This document shows positions 25,680-37,835 of a stretch of 64,000 bases of DNA, piece by piece. Below the pieces are notes generated by a model. That model did not search any database. It was not told the DNA's origin and saw nothing but the letters and a program-made list of their open reading frames with translations. The DNA is taken from the NCBI GenBank assembly GCA_020086605.1, contig JACBWW010000012.1, positions 16,992,256 through 17,056,255 on the forward strand. Direction: 5' to 3'. Position 1 is the stretch's first letter; each line of letters starts with the position of its first letter. The stretch is from Lanius collurio (Eukaryota > Chordata > Aves > Passeriformes > Laniidae). The translations under genes and the position numbers were made by a program.

Positions 25680-26340
25680 AACCTGGTTGATGACAAGTTG
25701 AACATGAGCCAGCAGTGCCCTGGCAGCCAGGAGGGCTGAGCGTGTCCTGGGGTGCATCAGGCACAGCATCACCAGCCAGGCAAGGGAGGGGATTGTCCTG
25801 CTCTGCTCTGCACTGGGACAGCCTCACCTTGAGTGCTGGGGGCAGGTCTGGGTGCCACAATGTAGAAAAGACATTAAGCCATTAGACAGTGCCCAAAGGC
25901 AGGCAACAAGGGTGGTGAAGGGTCTGGAGGGGAAGCCTGGTGAGGAGTGGCTGAGGTCACTTTGTCTGTTTAGCTGGAGAAGACTGAGGGGAAACCTCAT
26001 TGCAGTTACAGCTTCCTCATGAGGGGAAGAGAATGGGCAGACACTGATCTCTTCTCTGTGGTGACCAGTGACAGGACACAAAGGAACAGCCTGAAGTTGT
26101 GGCAGGGGAGGTTTAGGTTGGATATCAGGAAAAGGTTCCTCACCCAGAGGGTGGTTGGGCACTGGAACAGACTCCTCAGGGATGTGGTCACAGCACCAAG
26201 CCCGACAGACTTCAAGAAGAATTTGGACAGTGCTCTCAGGCACATGGTGTGATTCTTGGGGTGTCCTATGCAGGGCTGGGAGTTGGACTGCTGAGCCTTG
26301 TGTGCCCCTTCCGATTCAGCTTATTCTGTGATTTTGTGAT
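25680..26340 (+). mobile_element. CR1-type LINE, long 3' fragment
   Basis: The longest mobile-element copy in the window. Ordered landmarks match avian CR1: 'gatgacaagttgaacatgag' with 'ccagcagtgccctggcagcc' (25689 on), 'cctggggtgcatcaggcaca' (25745 on), 'tggagaagactgaggggaaa', 'aggttggatatcaggaaaag', 'ttcctcacccagagggtggt', 'gggcactggaacagactcct', 'ctctcaggcacatggtgtga' and the terminal 'ttctgtgattttgtgat'. It covers the end of the second reading frame and the 3' UTR. Short deletions have broken the upstream frame. It is younger looking and better preserved than the other copies here. Confidence 0.95.
26019..26252 (+). pseudogene. Remnant of CR1 ORF2 C-terminus
   Basis: A 77-codon open frame inside the CR1 copy encodes the C-terminal tail typical of CR1 ORF2 proteins. 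Residues around RLDIRKRFLTQRVVGHWN are followed by a FKKNLDSALRHMV ending. In avian CR1 this region lies C-terminal to the reverse transcriptase domain and is often mis-annotated as a small host protein. The catalytic endonuclease and reverse-transcriptase domains are absent, so it cannot act on its own. The ATG at its start is internal to the old frame, not a true initiation site. Confidence 0.75.
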
Positions 26341-29300
26341 GTCATCTCAAGCAACTTCCACTTGATTGGTATTCTGACTGGGAGATGTATGGAAGAAAGT
26401 TCCTGAGCAAGCAAATATGATCCTACTAAGAAATAAATCATACTGCTAATGGAAAAATACCTGCTGACCAGGAATATTTCATGTCTGAAAGCTACATATC
26501 TGCTAGGGAATTAGGAGCAAAGCACTGGAGCACAGCTGATCAGTGAAGCTGTGTCTGAAGATCTCCTCATCCCCTCCCCTCTCCATCCTCAATGGATTGG
26601 TTTTGCAGTGATGGAAGGAAATGTGTTTATGATATATCTATTTTGTGAGACAGTTTCTTAATGCTTCTGCTGTGAAATCTGCTGTCACTAAGTAATGGTT
26701 TCTAATCTCCAGGGCTCTGAATCCAGGGCTTTCTGCAGTATCACACTCTGTCACTGAGGGCTTTTCTTGGCTCAAAGAAGTTGTTTGTGTCTCTGAGCAT
26801 CTTGGCTGGAGACAGCACAGGCACCAAGACAGGGGATCTTAGTGCACTGGTCTGGTTGGGTGTTTATATGCCTTCCCTCCTGAGAAACACTTCTTAGAGT
26901 AGAGTTTCCAGAAGAAAGTTGGTACTAAACTCATTGTGAAAATCAGACCTTTTAAAACTGGCCTGAATTGGGTGCCTAAAGCCAGAAGCCAGCTTAGAAA
27001 ATGCTTGACTGTTGTAATGAGGGAATCCTTACAACATGTATAAGACAGTGATGAACTTGGAAGGAAAGATGAAACTATATTTTTGTAGACTTGACCATCA
27101 ATTTTTTTTTTTAATAGTCTTTGAATTATATAAGGACAAAAATGGAGAAATTTCTCCTTAGCCACATTTGGGGTTTAAGGCTTTGAACTGAATTTTATTT
27201 CGAGAAGATTTAGAGATAAGGTTATTTCTTGACCCTATGCCACCTTGTCAAGGCCATGGAGAGGGAGAGATGTGCTCCTTGTTTCACCATTGTAGCTGGG
27301 CTTCTCAAAATCACAAAGAAGAGGGAGTGTTGGGTGTGTAGGAGGTCAGAAGGCATGGTTCAGGTAGTGTGCTCTCTTCTGACCTGCAAGGGGTGAGGAG
27401 CTGGGCTCTAGAGAAGCCAAAATATTTACCGTCCCTGCCATGATCATCAAATGGGTTCAGATTTCAAGATGAAGTGCCCGAGCTTGTTTTCCCAGGTCTA
27501 GAGCATCAGCAGGGAAGGGAAGGCAGGGCCGTGTGGTAGGGAGAAGGAAGGAAGAGTGTGGCCAAGAAAGACATCATTGCTTTGCTAAAAAATTAATCCA
27601 CTGCTGCATCACACATTTAGACAGGTGTAAAATGTGGCTCCCCAATGAAGAATGAAAATTACTCTGCAAAGTTTGAAGCAATCAAAACAAATAAGGAAAG
27701 TTCGAAACTTCTAGGCACCCACACCATGACACGGCTGGTTTAGTAGCAACTTACAAATTTTGTAGAACTGTAGAGTATTATGGAACAAAATTTTGAATAA
27801 CAAAAGGTGCTGCTACTTCTTTACATCACTGCTCTGGCAGCACCAACAGAAGGATATTTTGGCTCCAGATTTTTTTTTCTGTGTGGTACCAGTATCTGAG
27901 GAAAGTCATTACATAAATTTGTAAAGTATATGCATGTGCACCTGGAATGAAGGTAATAGTCAACTAATTTACTTCTGTTTTCTTTACGACACATACACAC
28001 AAGTAAGTAGGAAAAGTAAGAAAAAAATCATGCTTTGATGATCCCTTTGATAAAAAAATAATAATCACAGTATCATGAGTATCACTACAGGAAACAGCTG
28101 TTTGCTGATAAAAGAATAAAATGCAGAGGATGGGAAAGCTGCAGCTGGATAGGCAAGTAGAAGTCCATCCAGCCATCCCACTGCCATACTCAGGATGCAC
28201 TCTGGGTTCTCCATCCAGGGACAGAGCCACATGATTGAAGCAAGTTCCTCGGTGCCTCCTCCCACCCCAGCACTGGGATAAGGAACACTCTTTTCCCTTT
28301 GTAGAGTTTCTCCCATCAGAAAGGAGTAATTTACATTTGCAAGCTCTCATGCAAAATCAGTTCAGCTTTCACTTTTGTGTTTTGTCACCTGCACTTCTCC
28401 CTTCCCCCCTTCTGGCATCCTCCCTCCCCTTCTCTGCTTCCCAGCTCCAGGTGCTTGTACAGGCAGTGGGGCAGGACCCTGGATCTCCCAGTGGGGAGTT
28501 AAACAACATTCCAGCATCTCAGCAGATCCCACAGCATGCCTGGGCAGAAGCAATTTACTCGGCAAAGTCTCACGCTGTGTCCCCAGCAGGCTGTCAGGGC
28601 ATGGGCGGGCAGAGAGAAGCAGAGGCAAGACCTGGAGGAGAGAAGGGCTGCAGACCTGTGCATCAGGTTTTCAGAGAAATCTTGTTATAATCTTGCTGCT
28701 AAGTGCAGGGAAAACTCTTTGATGAGTCCTGCAATCCTTGTTCAAGAGCTGAAGTGTTTGGTAAAGCTGAAAAAGCTGATGTCTCCAAGAGAGCAACGCA
28801 CATCAGATATGCTGCTATTTGTACAGACATAACAAGAAATGCCCCTGTGATTTGGCATAGATTTTAATATGGAATATTATGAGCAAGCCAAGTGGATGAC
28901 TATGGCTCACAGAGCTGTGATATTGCACAACTTCAAATGATTACAACAAACAAAATAGAGTTGGTAATGTAAGGAAGAGTTTTGTTTAGCAGTTGAGGTT
29001 GGTAGCAATGCATGAGTACTGTTGATGCATACTTAATCAGAGTAGTTGAGTGCTGGACACGTATTTCATGTCTAAAAGCTTAAGATAATTTGCTATTCTG
29101 TACTGTTTTAGCAAGAAAGCTGCAAGATTAACACAATTATTTTGTAAGCAAGAGATAGTGATCTGTGTGTTACAGAAAAGGAAGTTTCATTGTCTTCCCC
29201 TTTGCACATTTAGGTAAGTAGTGGTAGAAGGCAAGAAGCTGTTTATAAATGACATGGCAGATGCTTTTCCCAGAGGAGAGGTGCGTTTGCCTGAGTTCTG

Positions 29301-30599
29301 GTGACTTCCCACAGCTTCTAAGGAGAGAGATGATTCTCTAGGCCTCTATCTCCTGCTGTGCCTTTGATCTGGCTTCTGTGCCTCAGGGTGAGAGTAGGAT
29401 GTGGTGGAGAGTCCTGCAGCAAAGCTGTGGTTTCGTTGTCTTCATCAAGTCAGAACCGCAGCCTACACCAGCCCAGGTGTCTTTTAGAGAGTTCAAAGCT
29501 CTGCTTTCCTCAAGTTAAGACCTTCTTGCTTAAGCTCTATAAAGGGGTTCTTTTTTCAGCAGAAGGCTTGGAGGCTGGGACTCATTTTGCATGTTTATAA
29601 TCATGCATAATTTACCTTCAAGTCAGAGGTGCCTAAGCCTGAGGGCTTCTTCTAGTGCTTAATGCCATAGCTGACTCCAGAAAACTGCAGGGCATGAGGA
29701 GATTTGTTGATGGAGTTGCTGCATTTTCCTGTTGACTCCCAGTGGATCTAGCCAGTCCTTGAGAGGGCCCACGTCCAAGTTTTCTTTAGGGGCTGCAGTT
29801 TTGCTTTCTTGTTTTCTTTCTTTGCAAAATGTGAAATGAGATGTCTAAGAGCAGAGTACCATGGTATATACCTCATCTTGCATAATAGGGCAAAGGAGCT
29901 CAGCTTCTGATTAAACATCTTGCTTTTATCCAAAATGCAAGGCTATCCCTTGCTCTACAGCATTACTGTTGAAGAAGTTTAAAATTCCAGGTATTCCTAA
30001 AAGCAAAACAAGCAAACAAACAAAAGCAGAAATTTTAAATAAAAAAGGAAATCTCATGAGGAGCTGAGGTTATGAATGTCCAGAGAACATTCCCCCAGGC
30101 TGAAAGGGTAGCAAAGACAGCTGACCCATGCATGAGCCTATAGTCAGCCAGCTCACAAAACCCTGGAGCAGGGAGCAGAGGAGATCCTGAGAAACTCATC
30201 ACTGCTCACTAGATCAGCTGGTTCTCTCCAAAGAGGTGAAGGATCAGGAAAGAAAAAAGACTAAAGATTTTTCAGGGGGGGGAAGAAAACACCAGAAAAG
30301 GGAGAGGGCACTGGGAACATCACTGCTAAAACCAGGAGTGGAGCTGCATCTCTGCTCATCCTCTGCAGCAAAGCATCAATGAACATGGGCTAAGGGGATG
30401 TTTTGGGACTGTCTTGGCAAATCCCATGAAAGCTGATGAGTGTGAGAATTTGCACACTGTAGACATCAAAAGACAAGGGCTCTGGTGTTGTAGCTCACTG
30501 CAAACTCCTGGCACATCGATTCTCATCAGGGTTCAGGGCTTGTGCCTGTATTTGTTGTGGCAGTGTGTGTACTTAGAGGAGGAGCTGCTGCAAACAGCA
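26341..30599. other. Non-genic unique DNA
   Basis: No supported gene. Overlapping open frames on both strands at 27.96-28.83 kb lie in a moderately G+C-rich patch and look like mutual shadows. A run of eight G occurs near 30275 and AAAC-type repeats near 30003-30025. A sequence resembling an acceptor next to a GTAAGT donor near 29213 has no open exon. Confidence 0.5.
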
Positions 30600-30990
30600 C
30601 CATAAAATTAAAGACAAAAAATAGCAATATTGAGTTTTTAATAACAGTTTTGGTGTGCGGCATCGCTAATGAACAGTTTAGTTTTGTAGTGTGATTAATT
30701 TGCTGCCACAGAGGATGTTTTGTTAATCTTGGAGGACATAGAATTGAAAAGGGGGAAGGAGTGGGAAACAGGCTTTTTAAGCCTAGGAATTTAATTGCAA
30801 GATAGCGCCTGAAATATAAATTGATATGTATAACTGCTTTGAGAGATAAGCATTACTGATGACGTTGGTTTCTGGCAGACAGGATCATCACACTATTATG
30901 AAAAAGATACTGCTCTGGGCTTTACTTTGTAATTTATATAGGCATGAATTTGTTTGACATAATTCTCTTGGCTGCTTCTCATCCTGTAAT
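30600..30990. promoter_or_regulatory. Candidate conserved enhancer-like element
   Basis: A block without repeat signature or long open frame carries several features common in vertebrate developmental enhancers. There are multiple homeodomain-type TAAT/ATTA cores (around 30667, 30694 and 30791), a CRE-like TGACGT at 30860-30865, and four retained CpGs (near 30658, 30664, 30806 and 30863) in otherwise CpG-poor DNA. Conservation is the deciding test and cannot be seen from a single sequence, so this is inference. Confidence 0.28.
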
Positions 30991-33900
30991 AAAGCAGCAC
31001 AGCTCTTAAATCTTGTTATGGGCCCAGGACTTTGTGGAAGGGGTGGAAAAGTCTAGATTCTCCCTGAAATACATAGCTGTGAGAATCAGGTTTATGATGA
31101 TATTTTCCAGCTCCCTGGACCCAAGTGTGGAATTCAAACTCTGTTCTCTGAAGTCTGGTATACATCCTTACAAAGGATGGGCTTGTATCTTCCTAGAATA
31201 AGGCAAAACAATTCCCATTTATTGGGATGTGGTTCAATTATCTCAAAATAATTAATTTCTTTATTCCTCTTCAGTGTTTGACTTTCCAAGCACCTGGGAT
31301 TTTGGTTTTTTGGTTGGTCTTTTCTGCTGTCTCAAATGTTCAGTAATTAGTTAGGGAGACAGAAAAAATATTTTCACACCATAGACCATGGCAAGTTCAC
31401 AATTACTTCTAAAAAGTCTAAGAAAGCATTCCCACAGTGATAATGGATGAAATGTTTCTAAGAACCATTTATCCACTGAAGTTGACCTTTTCTCTGTTTG
31501 AAGGCTTGAAGTGGTTATTTTTTCTTAATCGTGTCTTCTGAACCATGTTTAAAGTGGATAACTTTGAGCTGACAGCTGTGTCTCAGGAGCTTGTACCTAC
31601 CATATAAATCCTGTATTGTAGGTGTTTGCAATCTATCATAAATGGGTATTGTGTGTTAAAGAAAGCAGATAGAACTATAAGCCAACAGAGGCAAACTGGT
31701 TGGATTTACTGTTTTGTCTCCCTGGATTACAAGGGACCCCAGAGTCAGCTTGTAATTCCTTTTCTTCACAACTCCAAAACCACTGTAACACTAAAAATAC
31801 ACTGCTCTAAATCAGAGCAGCCCTGATGAGGGTTGTAAGAGTGTAGGAAGAGCAGAGAGGAGGAGGAAGAGCTGCTTGCCAGATTGGTTTCCTCCAAGAA
31901 AAGGTAGGTGCCTAACCCAGATGTTAGAGACATTTTTGCATCAAAGATTTTGTATTGCAACATAAGTTTACAAAGCACATTGGTTGATCCCACCCTGTGT
32001 AGTATTAATCCCACCCTTAGGAAGCAGCAAGAGGGAAAGGTAATTCATTATCATCTGAGATCAAAGCTAGGAAGTGCAAGAGAGGTTCAGACGAGCTACC
32101 CTGTTTTTCCCAACCTGAGACCAAATTTTAGCAGAGGCCTGATCAGATTGAGTGTATTTCACTTTCTGCCCGGCTTAATTTCAGTCATAGCATGAGGTAC
32201 AAGGCATAGCCATCTTCAGAGAATAATGAAACTATGGTAAGGATAAAAATATTCCACTCTACATAAAATATCTTGTAAGTGAATTTCTTTAGTTGTAATT
32301 GTCCAATTGTAATCACAGTCCCTTTTCAACACTGCACCTCCAGCAGGTTATGTAAAATTATTGTAGGGGGCATAATTTATGACAATATTTAGTAATCAGA
32401 TAAGTGGTGTATTCACAGGAAGGAAGACATTATAGCATTCAGCACTATGTTCAGCTCAAAAATAGCTCAGATGTTAAAAAAAAGAAAAAGAAACAAAAAA
32501 AGGGGCATGATTGCACGCACTTACCGATGCTGGGTTCCAGAGCTGTTTTCAGTGATATGCAGTGAATTGCTAGATGATATAAAAGCCATTTGATACTTAA
32601 CAAAAGAAAACTGTAGTGGCTCAGACAGACCAAATACACTCGAGTGGCCACAAGACAGAGCTGGATCAGTGACTCATGGGCAATTATTGCTGGCACTAAT
32701 TTCAACTGGCAAGAAACTAAACTAGGAATTTTAATTCTTGAGAAAAAACCTTCCCAAGGTTTGTCAGCCCACCCATGAGTCAGAGGCTTCCTTATTATTC
32801 CTTTAAATGAATATTTAGCTGATGTCCCTTTTAGCTGGCTTAGAGACTCCTGAGGGGGAAAGCATGCCTGTGCACTTGCTGTAGCTCAGGAATGTGGGCA
32901 TTACTGAAAGGCAGAGGGCAGGAGAAGCATGTACAGGGTGAGCACTGGTCAGGTTTTGCTGGGTATAGCAGGGGCATGCCAAGGAGATGCAGGAAAATGC
33001 TGATACTTCTGCCTGCCAAAGTGCTTGCCCTTAAAACCCTTAAACCTTACAGCCCAAGTCTTTATCCAGCCACCTTAATCTTCACCTTCTTTCAGACCAG
33101 CTCATCACTGACACAGCTTTGCTGATTCCAGTCCTGAGATTTAGCCCAGGAGTTCCTTCTGACTGCAAACTAATCCTTAGCTCCACTGAAGACAGGACCT
33201 TTAAAAAGAGTGTTACCATTAAATCTAAGTTTGTAAACTATTTTAAATGCTAATAACAGGAATTTTTGAGATTATTAGGCATTGGACAAGGGCAGAGGGG
33301 AACTTAAGTTGGTACTGGTGCCTATAAAATCTTTCTCCCTAAAGTTTGGTTTGGTCAAGTCCAAAAGTAGTGTTGGCTTTCATGCTGGAATCAGTGCCAG
33401 AAGGATGGGAGAGGAGCTGTGTATAACTGGACTCAACATGTTAGTGGTTGTCTTTCCAATTTTATTGTGAAATGGTGGATTAAAATAAGAGCTGGTGTGA
33501 GGTTCAGAAAGGAAGAGGAAAATGCACATAATATAGCACTGCCTGGGTAAAGAGCTCTCTCCAGTAAGCACCTACGTGTTCATAGGATGGAGATGATATG
33601 AGCCAGAAGGGATAGAACTGATGTTAGTAGTCCTCATCTTACCTTTACCCCCCAAATGTAACTGGAATTTTGCTCTAAATCCAGAAATGCCTGCTAGCAC
33701 TAGATCTAAAAAGAGTTTAATGTTTTGGCCGGTGTCATAAACTTCATCTGGCAGCTTTATGTGCTCCAGTGAAATTCTATCTCATCAGGTTCTGATTGCA
33801 TTAAAAGTAGTTCCCTGAATTCTACAATCCATCAGTATTTGCCTAAGACAGGCTGCATAAATTCATGTTTCCACATTGCTTAAGTCTCTACAAATGAGTT

Positions 33901-35119
33901 CCTCCAAAGATGGTTCCAGATGTTTTAAGAAACGTGTACTAGACTAATCAGTCATTGAAACATGTTGGTTGTACTATTGTTACTATATTATTTTTTATTC
34001 CCTGTCCCATTAATGACTTACACATGTCCTGAAACTGGGCATAAAAAATTAATAACCTCATTATTGAATGTATATTTGCAGCTTGTTCTTTGTTCAAAAA
34101 ATATGTAAAACTAGCAAATGTGAGTAGAGACACTAGATTCTCTGCAGAGCAAAATACTCTAGAAAAGGCTTTTTAGAAACATCAAGTTTAGCCAAGAGTT
34201 TTGCATCTCTAGTGACTGACAAAAACCCAAGACTTAGGCATGGCTGTACCAAGCCTATATTAAAAATTTAACCCATGATCTGCTGGTATATAGGCATAGA
34301 ATTTATTAAAAAGCAAGTGTACAGAAAAACTACCCCTTTTGGTTCTTTTATGTGGGTTTTTCTTACTCTGACACCGGTGCACTCCCTCTGACCTAACTGT
34401 GTTTGGAAGAAACTGGAAAACTCTTTTCTTCCTGTAGGAGCTGTAATGGCCACTCACTGTGTAGCCTTCCTAAATGCAGGAGCTGTTTATTTCAAACTGT
34501 TTCACTTTGGGGAAAAATGAGCAGAGAACAAATTGTGCAGTCCCTGTGTTCCTTCAGTTCACCCAGGGAGCAAAACTGAGGCTATGCACTGGGTCCCTCA
34601 CTGAGGAATGTAGTTAGAAGAATTGAAGGACTCAATTATATTTAACTGGTATTTATTATTATTATTTTCATTGTTGCTGTTGTTATTTTTATTGTCACTT
34701 GTTAGAAGTCATTAAGCAAGACTGAACTGAAATGTACAGGCAGAAAACTAGTTTGAAAGTTCCCAGAATTGCTCATCTTGGTGTTTCAGTGAAGTGTCTT
34801 GGAAGAATGACTACACCTTGGTAACAATTTTTCAGTGGTCAAGGCAGGGTGGAAACTTTTTTAGGACGATAAGAGGGAAATCCCTACATTTTTCTGATGA
34901 CAGGCTACTGGTGACTTTTCTGTCAAACATTAATATTAAAATGGAAATTCCCCTCATGAGATTGTGTTGAGGGGTGGGAACAGCATCTTGAGTTTTCATC
35001 TGGGCCTGTTTTCCTGTAACCAGCAACGCGCCAGTGATGTGCCAGTGGTGTTAGCAGAACTGTGTTGGGATGTCTTCAGAGATCTTTGGCTTTGCTCCTC
35101 TGATGTGTTGGCATGTGAG
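30991..35119. other. Non-genic unique DNA
   Basis: No supported gene. A G|GTAAGT splice-donor sequence on the minus strand (at 32522-32527) lies near weakly open sequence but is unpaired. A TTA/ATT-rich patch lies at 34651-34668. No interspersed repeat was recognised. Confidence 0.5.
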
Positions 35120-35140
35120 CTAGCTCAGTGGGAGAGCTAG
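35120..35140 (+). other. tRNA D-arm-like hairpin
   Basis: Bases 35121-35137 match the tRNA D-arm consensus TAGCTCAGTGGTAGAGC at 16 of 17 positions. With one extra 5' base the segment also forms a perfect 7-bp hairpin (CTAGCTC paired with GAGCTAG around an AGTGGGA loop). Downstream, TAGAT and ATCTG (35138-35154) could form an anticodon-like stem, but with a nine-base loop. No T-arm or B-box follows. It could be a tRNA 5'-half fragment or a chance palindrome. Confidence 0.3.
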
Positions 35141-36516
35141 ATGCACATAAAATCTGCGCTAGTGGACAAGGCCAACAACTAATCTTGATTTGTTGGCAGA
35201 TGAAGCAGACAGGCCATTGTTTGGAAGACCCTTCCTCATACCACGAAGAACATCCTCACAGAGAAGTGTTGAATTAGCAGTGGCAAACACAGCTTACAGA
35301 AGAGACTACCACATCATTTCTCCTGTCATCAGTGGGAAAGCTTTTGTGAGCATTGAATGGAATTATTTAAATTCCATACAAATAAGGGACAAAAAGCACA
35401 AGCAAGAATCTCACGGATGTAGTGATAAACACAGAACAAAACCAAAATAAAAGTGGTATTAAATGGATGCAAAAGGCTCAATGGATAAGCACTCACCCAT
35501 AATTGCCTAGCAGATAGCAAGAACACCTATCTCCTCGAATTTAGTTATTGAAACATTTGGTGTTTAAATATTATAAACTCTGCAAGGAATCTCATTATTT
35601 TATCCTGTCAATCTCTTAACCTGGGTATAATAGATGATAGAAAGGATAAAGAAATAGCACCAAAAAATGGGCTTGCAGAATAAACATTTTCATATTTGAA
35701 CAAATAGACAGAGAAAGCTCTCTATTTAATGAGAGTGCCCAATATGAATTATGACAATCCAGAAAGGCGTGGATGAACCCCCTGATGTTTAAAGCAATCT
35801 GAAAAGTCAGTAGAGCAGCATCTCATGGCAAAGAGATATCTCAGTTGCTGTGTACTTCTGACCCTCTCGTATCAGTGAAATGTTTCCCCTTTTTAATCTG
35901 AAACTGTTACTTCTTTTGAGATTTCACACCATTCTCAGATTTTGCTCCACAGTTGCCAGCTATTTGCCATATTTCCCTAGAGGGTTGGAGGGAGGTAGCT
36001 GCCATAAACTATCATGGCAGACTATGAAGACCATGTTCTTACAGCAAAAGATGGGTTATTCAAAAGCAAAGTACTGCAGCAGAAAACAATCTTATGGCAA
36101 TAAATAGGCTACACATACATCAGGTTCTCCAAGTCCCATATGTTTACTTTTCTCAATTCATGTGGGAAGTTCTTTTGAGCAGATACTGTCTCTTTTGAGA
36201 TTTCAAATAATGTGTCATTTGACACATAAAGTAACTTAGCTAAGTGTATCTCAGGCCTAGTAGTGTCTGCTCTCCATGATGGATCCACGAGGATAGTATA
36301 TTGACAATAAGAAATACAGGCATTTCTGCTTACAACCGCATTGGGGAAATGGCAATACATCAAAATCCCTCTTTAAACATTCATTTGTTTACTTTAGTTC
36401 TAGAAATATTCATAAAATTAACCTACAGTGACACATTCACCTGTCTAAGAGAAATATATTCATTGTGAGTTGTGGGAATCTAGCTAATAGGGAAAGACAG
36501 TTGCTGTATCATGGAA
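35141..36516. other. Non-genic unique DNA
   Basis: No supported gene. An open frame of about 84 codons (35190-35450, plus) follows a good acceptor-like 'ttgatttgttggcag' ending at 35199 but has no matching donor and no known domain. No repeat recognised. Confidence 0.5.
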
Positions 36517-36524
36517 TGACGTCA
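36517..36524. promoter_or_regulatory. Full CRE palindrome TGACGTCA
   Basis: An exact 8-bp cAMP-response element (the CREB/ATF binding palindrome) with its CpG intact. Chance alone predicts about one per 65 kb before CpG depletion, so one occurrence is weak evidence. No TATA box or other promoter element is seen beside it. Confidence 0.25.
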
Positions 36525-37790
36525 GTGTTGGTCACTGGGGAAAGAATTTGGCATTTACTGCTGACTTAAAGACATCTTTTTCCAGAGAGATTAATAAATG
36601 TGACTACACACAGCATATGATTCTACTCAGATTAAATGTGGTAGAATCCAAATAAGCCTGGAGATGTTAAAAGACTATGATATGGATAAAAAGGATATGA
36701 GAGCATAAAAGGATATGAGAGCAGCTGAAGAACTAACTGCTGAAATTAGAGGTCAGAGTTGTGAAGAGGAATTAGTTGCTGAAAGGAAACCTGAAGAGTT
36801 GCTCTGTCCCTAGTTCCCCAAGGACTCTTTTCTCTGTAGTACCTGTGGCAGTTTTCTTTGTCTTTGCATCTTCATATAAAAAGACCTAACTCATGGGAGT
36901 ATTCCCATTTGTCAGACCCTGAGCTGAGGGAGGCAAGCGCTTGGTTTAGCTCAGGAGGGCTGATCCTCTCAGCTCATTGTAATCTCTCAAAGAAATCACT
37001 AATGTGAATCCATCCCAGCTGCACTGGTCTTAAAAATATTATCTAGAGGGATATGCTAGTTAAGTCTACTGTCCCAGCTGCTTCAGGTAGCACTTCCCAA
37101 TGTCTGCTTCTGAAGAGTCTGACACATTGACCAGAGTAGGTCCATCCCACCAGAATGTTGTCAGATTGCCCTCTCATGCGACTGAATCAGAGCCAAACCG
37201 TTGGTATCTGTGGATGTCCCCGATAATTCAGGAATATGCCCCAATGCTCTGCCACAGCGACTTTGCAGATGGAGGGATAATGTTGCTGGTAATTAAGAAG
37301 CGTGCTTTTTCTTGTTGTTTGGTCCTTGTCTGTCCTGCTGGAACTCACCACAGGATTTGCAAAAAGGGAACAAACTCCTCCACCTTGAAAGACAGCTTTG
37401 CATTTATTTATTTGTTTTTCAGTCAGTTGCCTCGCAAGACAATTACTCTGTAATCAGTGCAACTTGCTTGCAGTCTACGGGTACCATTGCCCTTTGGTGT
37501 TAAAAAGTTTATTAGTAGAACTGCATTTTGTATCTGAATAATGCATTATTCTGCAGGGCTTCTCTCTATGCAGGCAGTCAGAGGGAATGGAGGAGTCCTT
37601 TCCCCCTCAGCATCTTTGCATTGTCCTCAAAAATCTCTGGCTTTTGCATGCACAAGATTGAGCTTCTTAGAACAAAGTGTTACTTCCGACATGGTTCAGT
37701 GTTGGCATTCGTCTTCTTATTCTTAAGAATTAATTGTTTCTGTCACTGAGGTACTGTCTCAGATGGGCACCCCAGAACCTCAATGCTTTG
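36525..37790. other. Non-genic DNA with a local CpG cluster
   Basis: An 18-bp-period near-perfect duplication lies at 36689-36722 (repeat core 'aaaaggatatgagagc'). From 37179 to 37302 there are five CpGs in about 125 bases, inside an ATG-initiated open frame of 117 codons (37100-37453, plus). The first 60 residues of this frame look more protein-like than the rest, but no domain is recognised. No gene is claimed. Confidence 0.45.
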
Positions 37791-37835
37791 AACAGAGGGC
37801 TGGAAGGGACTCTCTGGGATCACAGCATCATGCCT
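37791..37835 (-). mobile_element. Possible CR1 3'-end scrap, reverse orientation
   Basis: The plus strand reads 'gggctggaagggactctctg' followed by 'gatcacagcatcatgcctcc'. This resembles the reverse complement of the CR1 3' end (roughly GGTTGGAAGGGACCTCTGGAGATCATCTAGTCC). Only about 45 bases match and the terminal repeat is missing, so this is tentative. Confidence 0.33.

Noticed and set aside
25824..26245. Minus-strand frames of 139 and 79 codons
   Set aside because: They are antisense shadows of the plus-oriented CR1 copy.
32522..32571. Minus-strand donor CATCG|GTAAGT with an acceptor-like site about 45 bases upstream
   Set aside because: The would-be exon is very short, the acceptor is weak, and no neighbouring exon was found.
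34570..34610. Stretch with 'aaactgaggc' resembling reversed MIR
   Set aside because: The match stops after about ten bases and nothing in the expected order follows.
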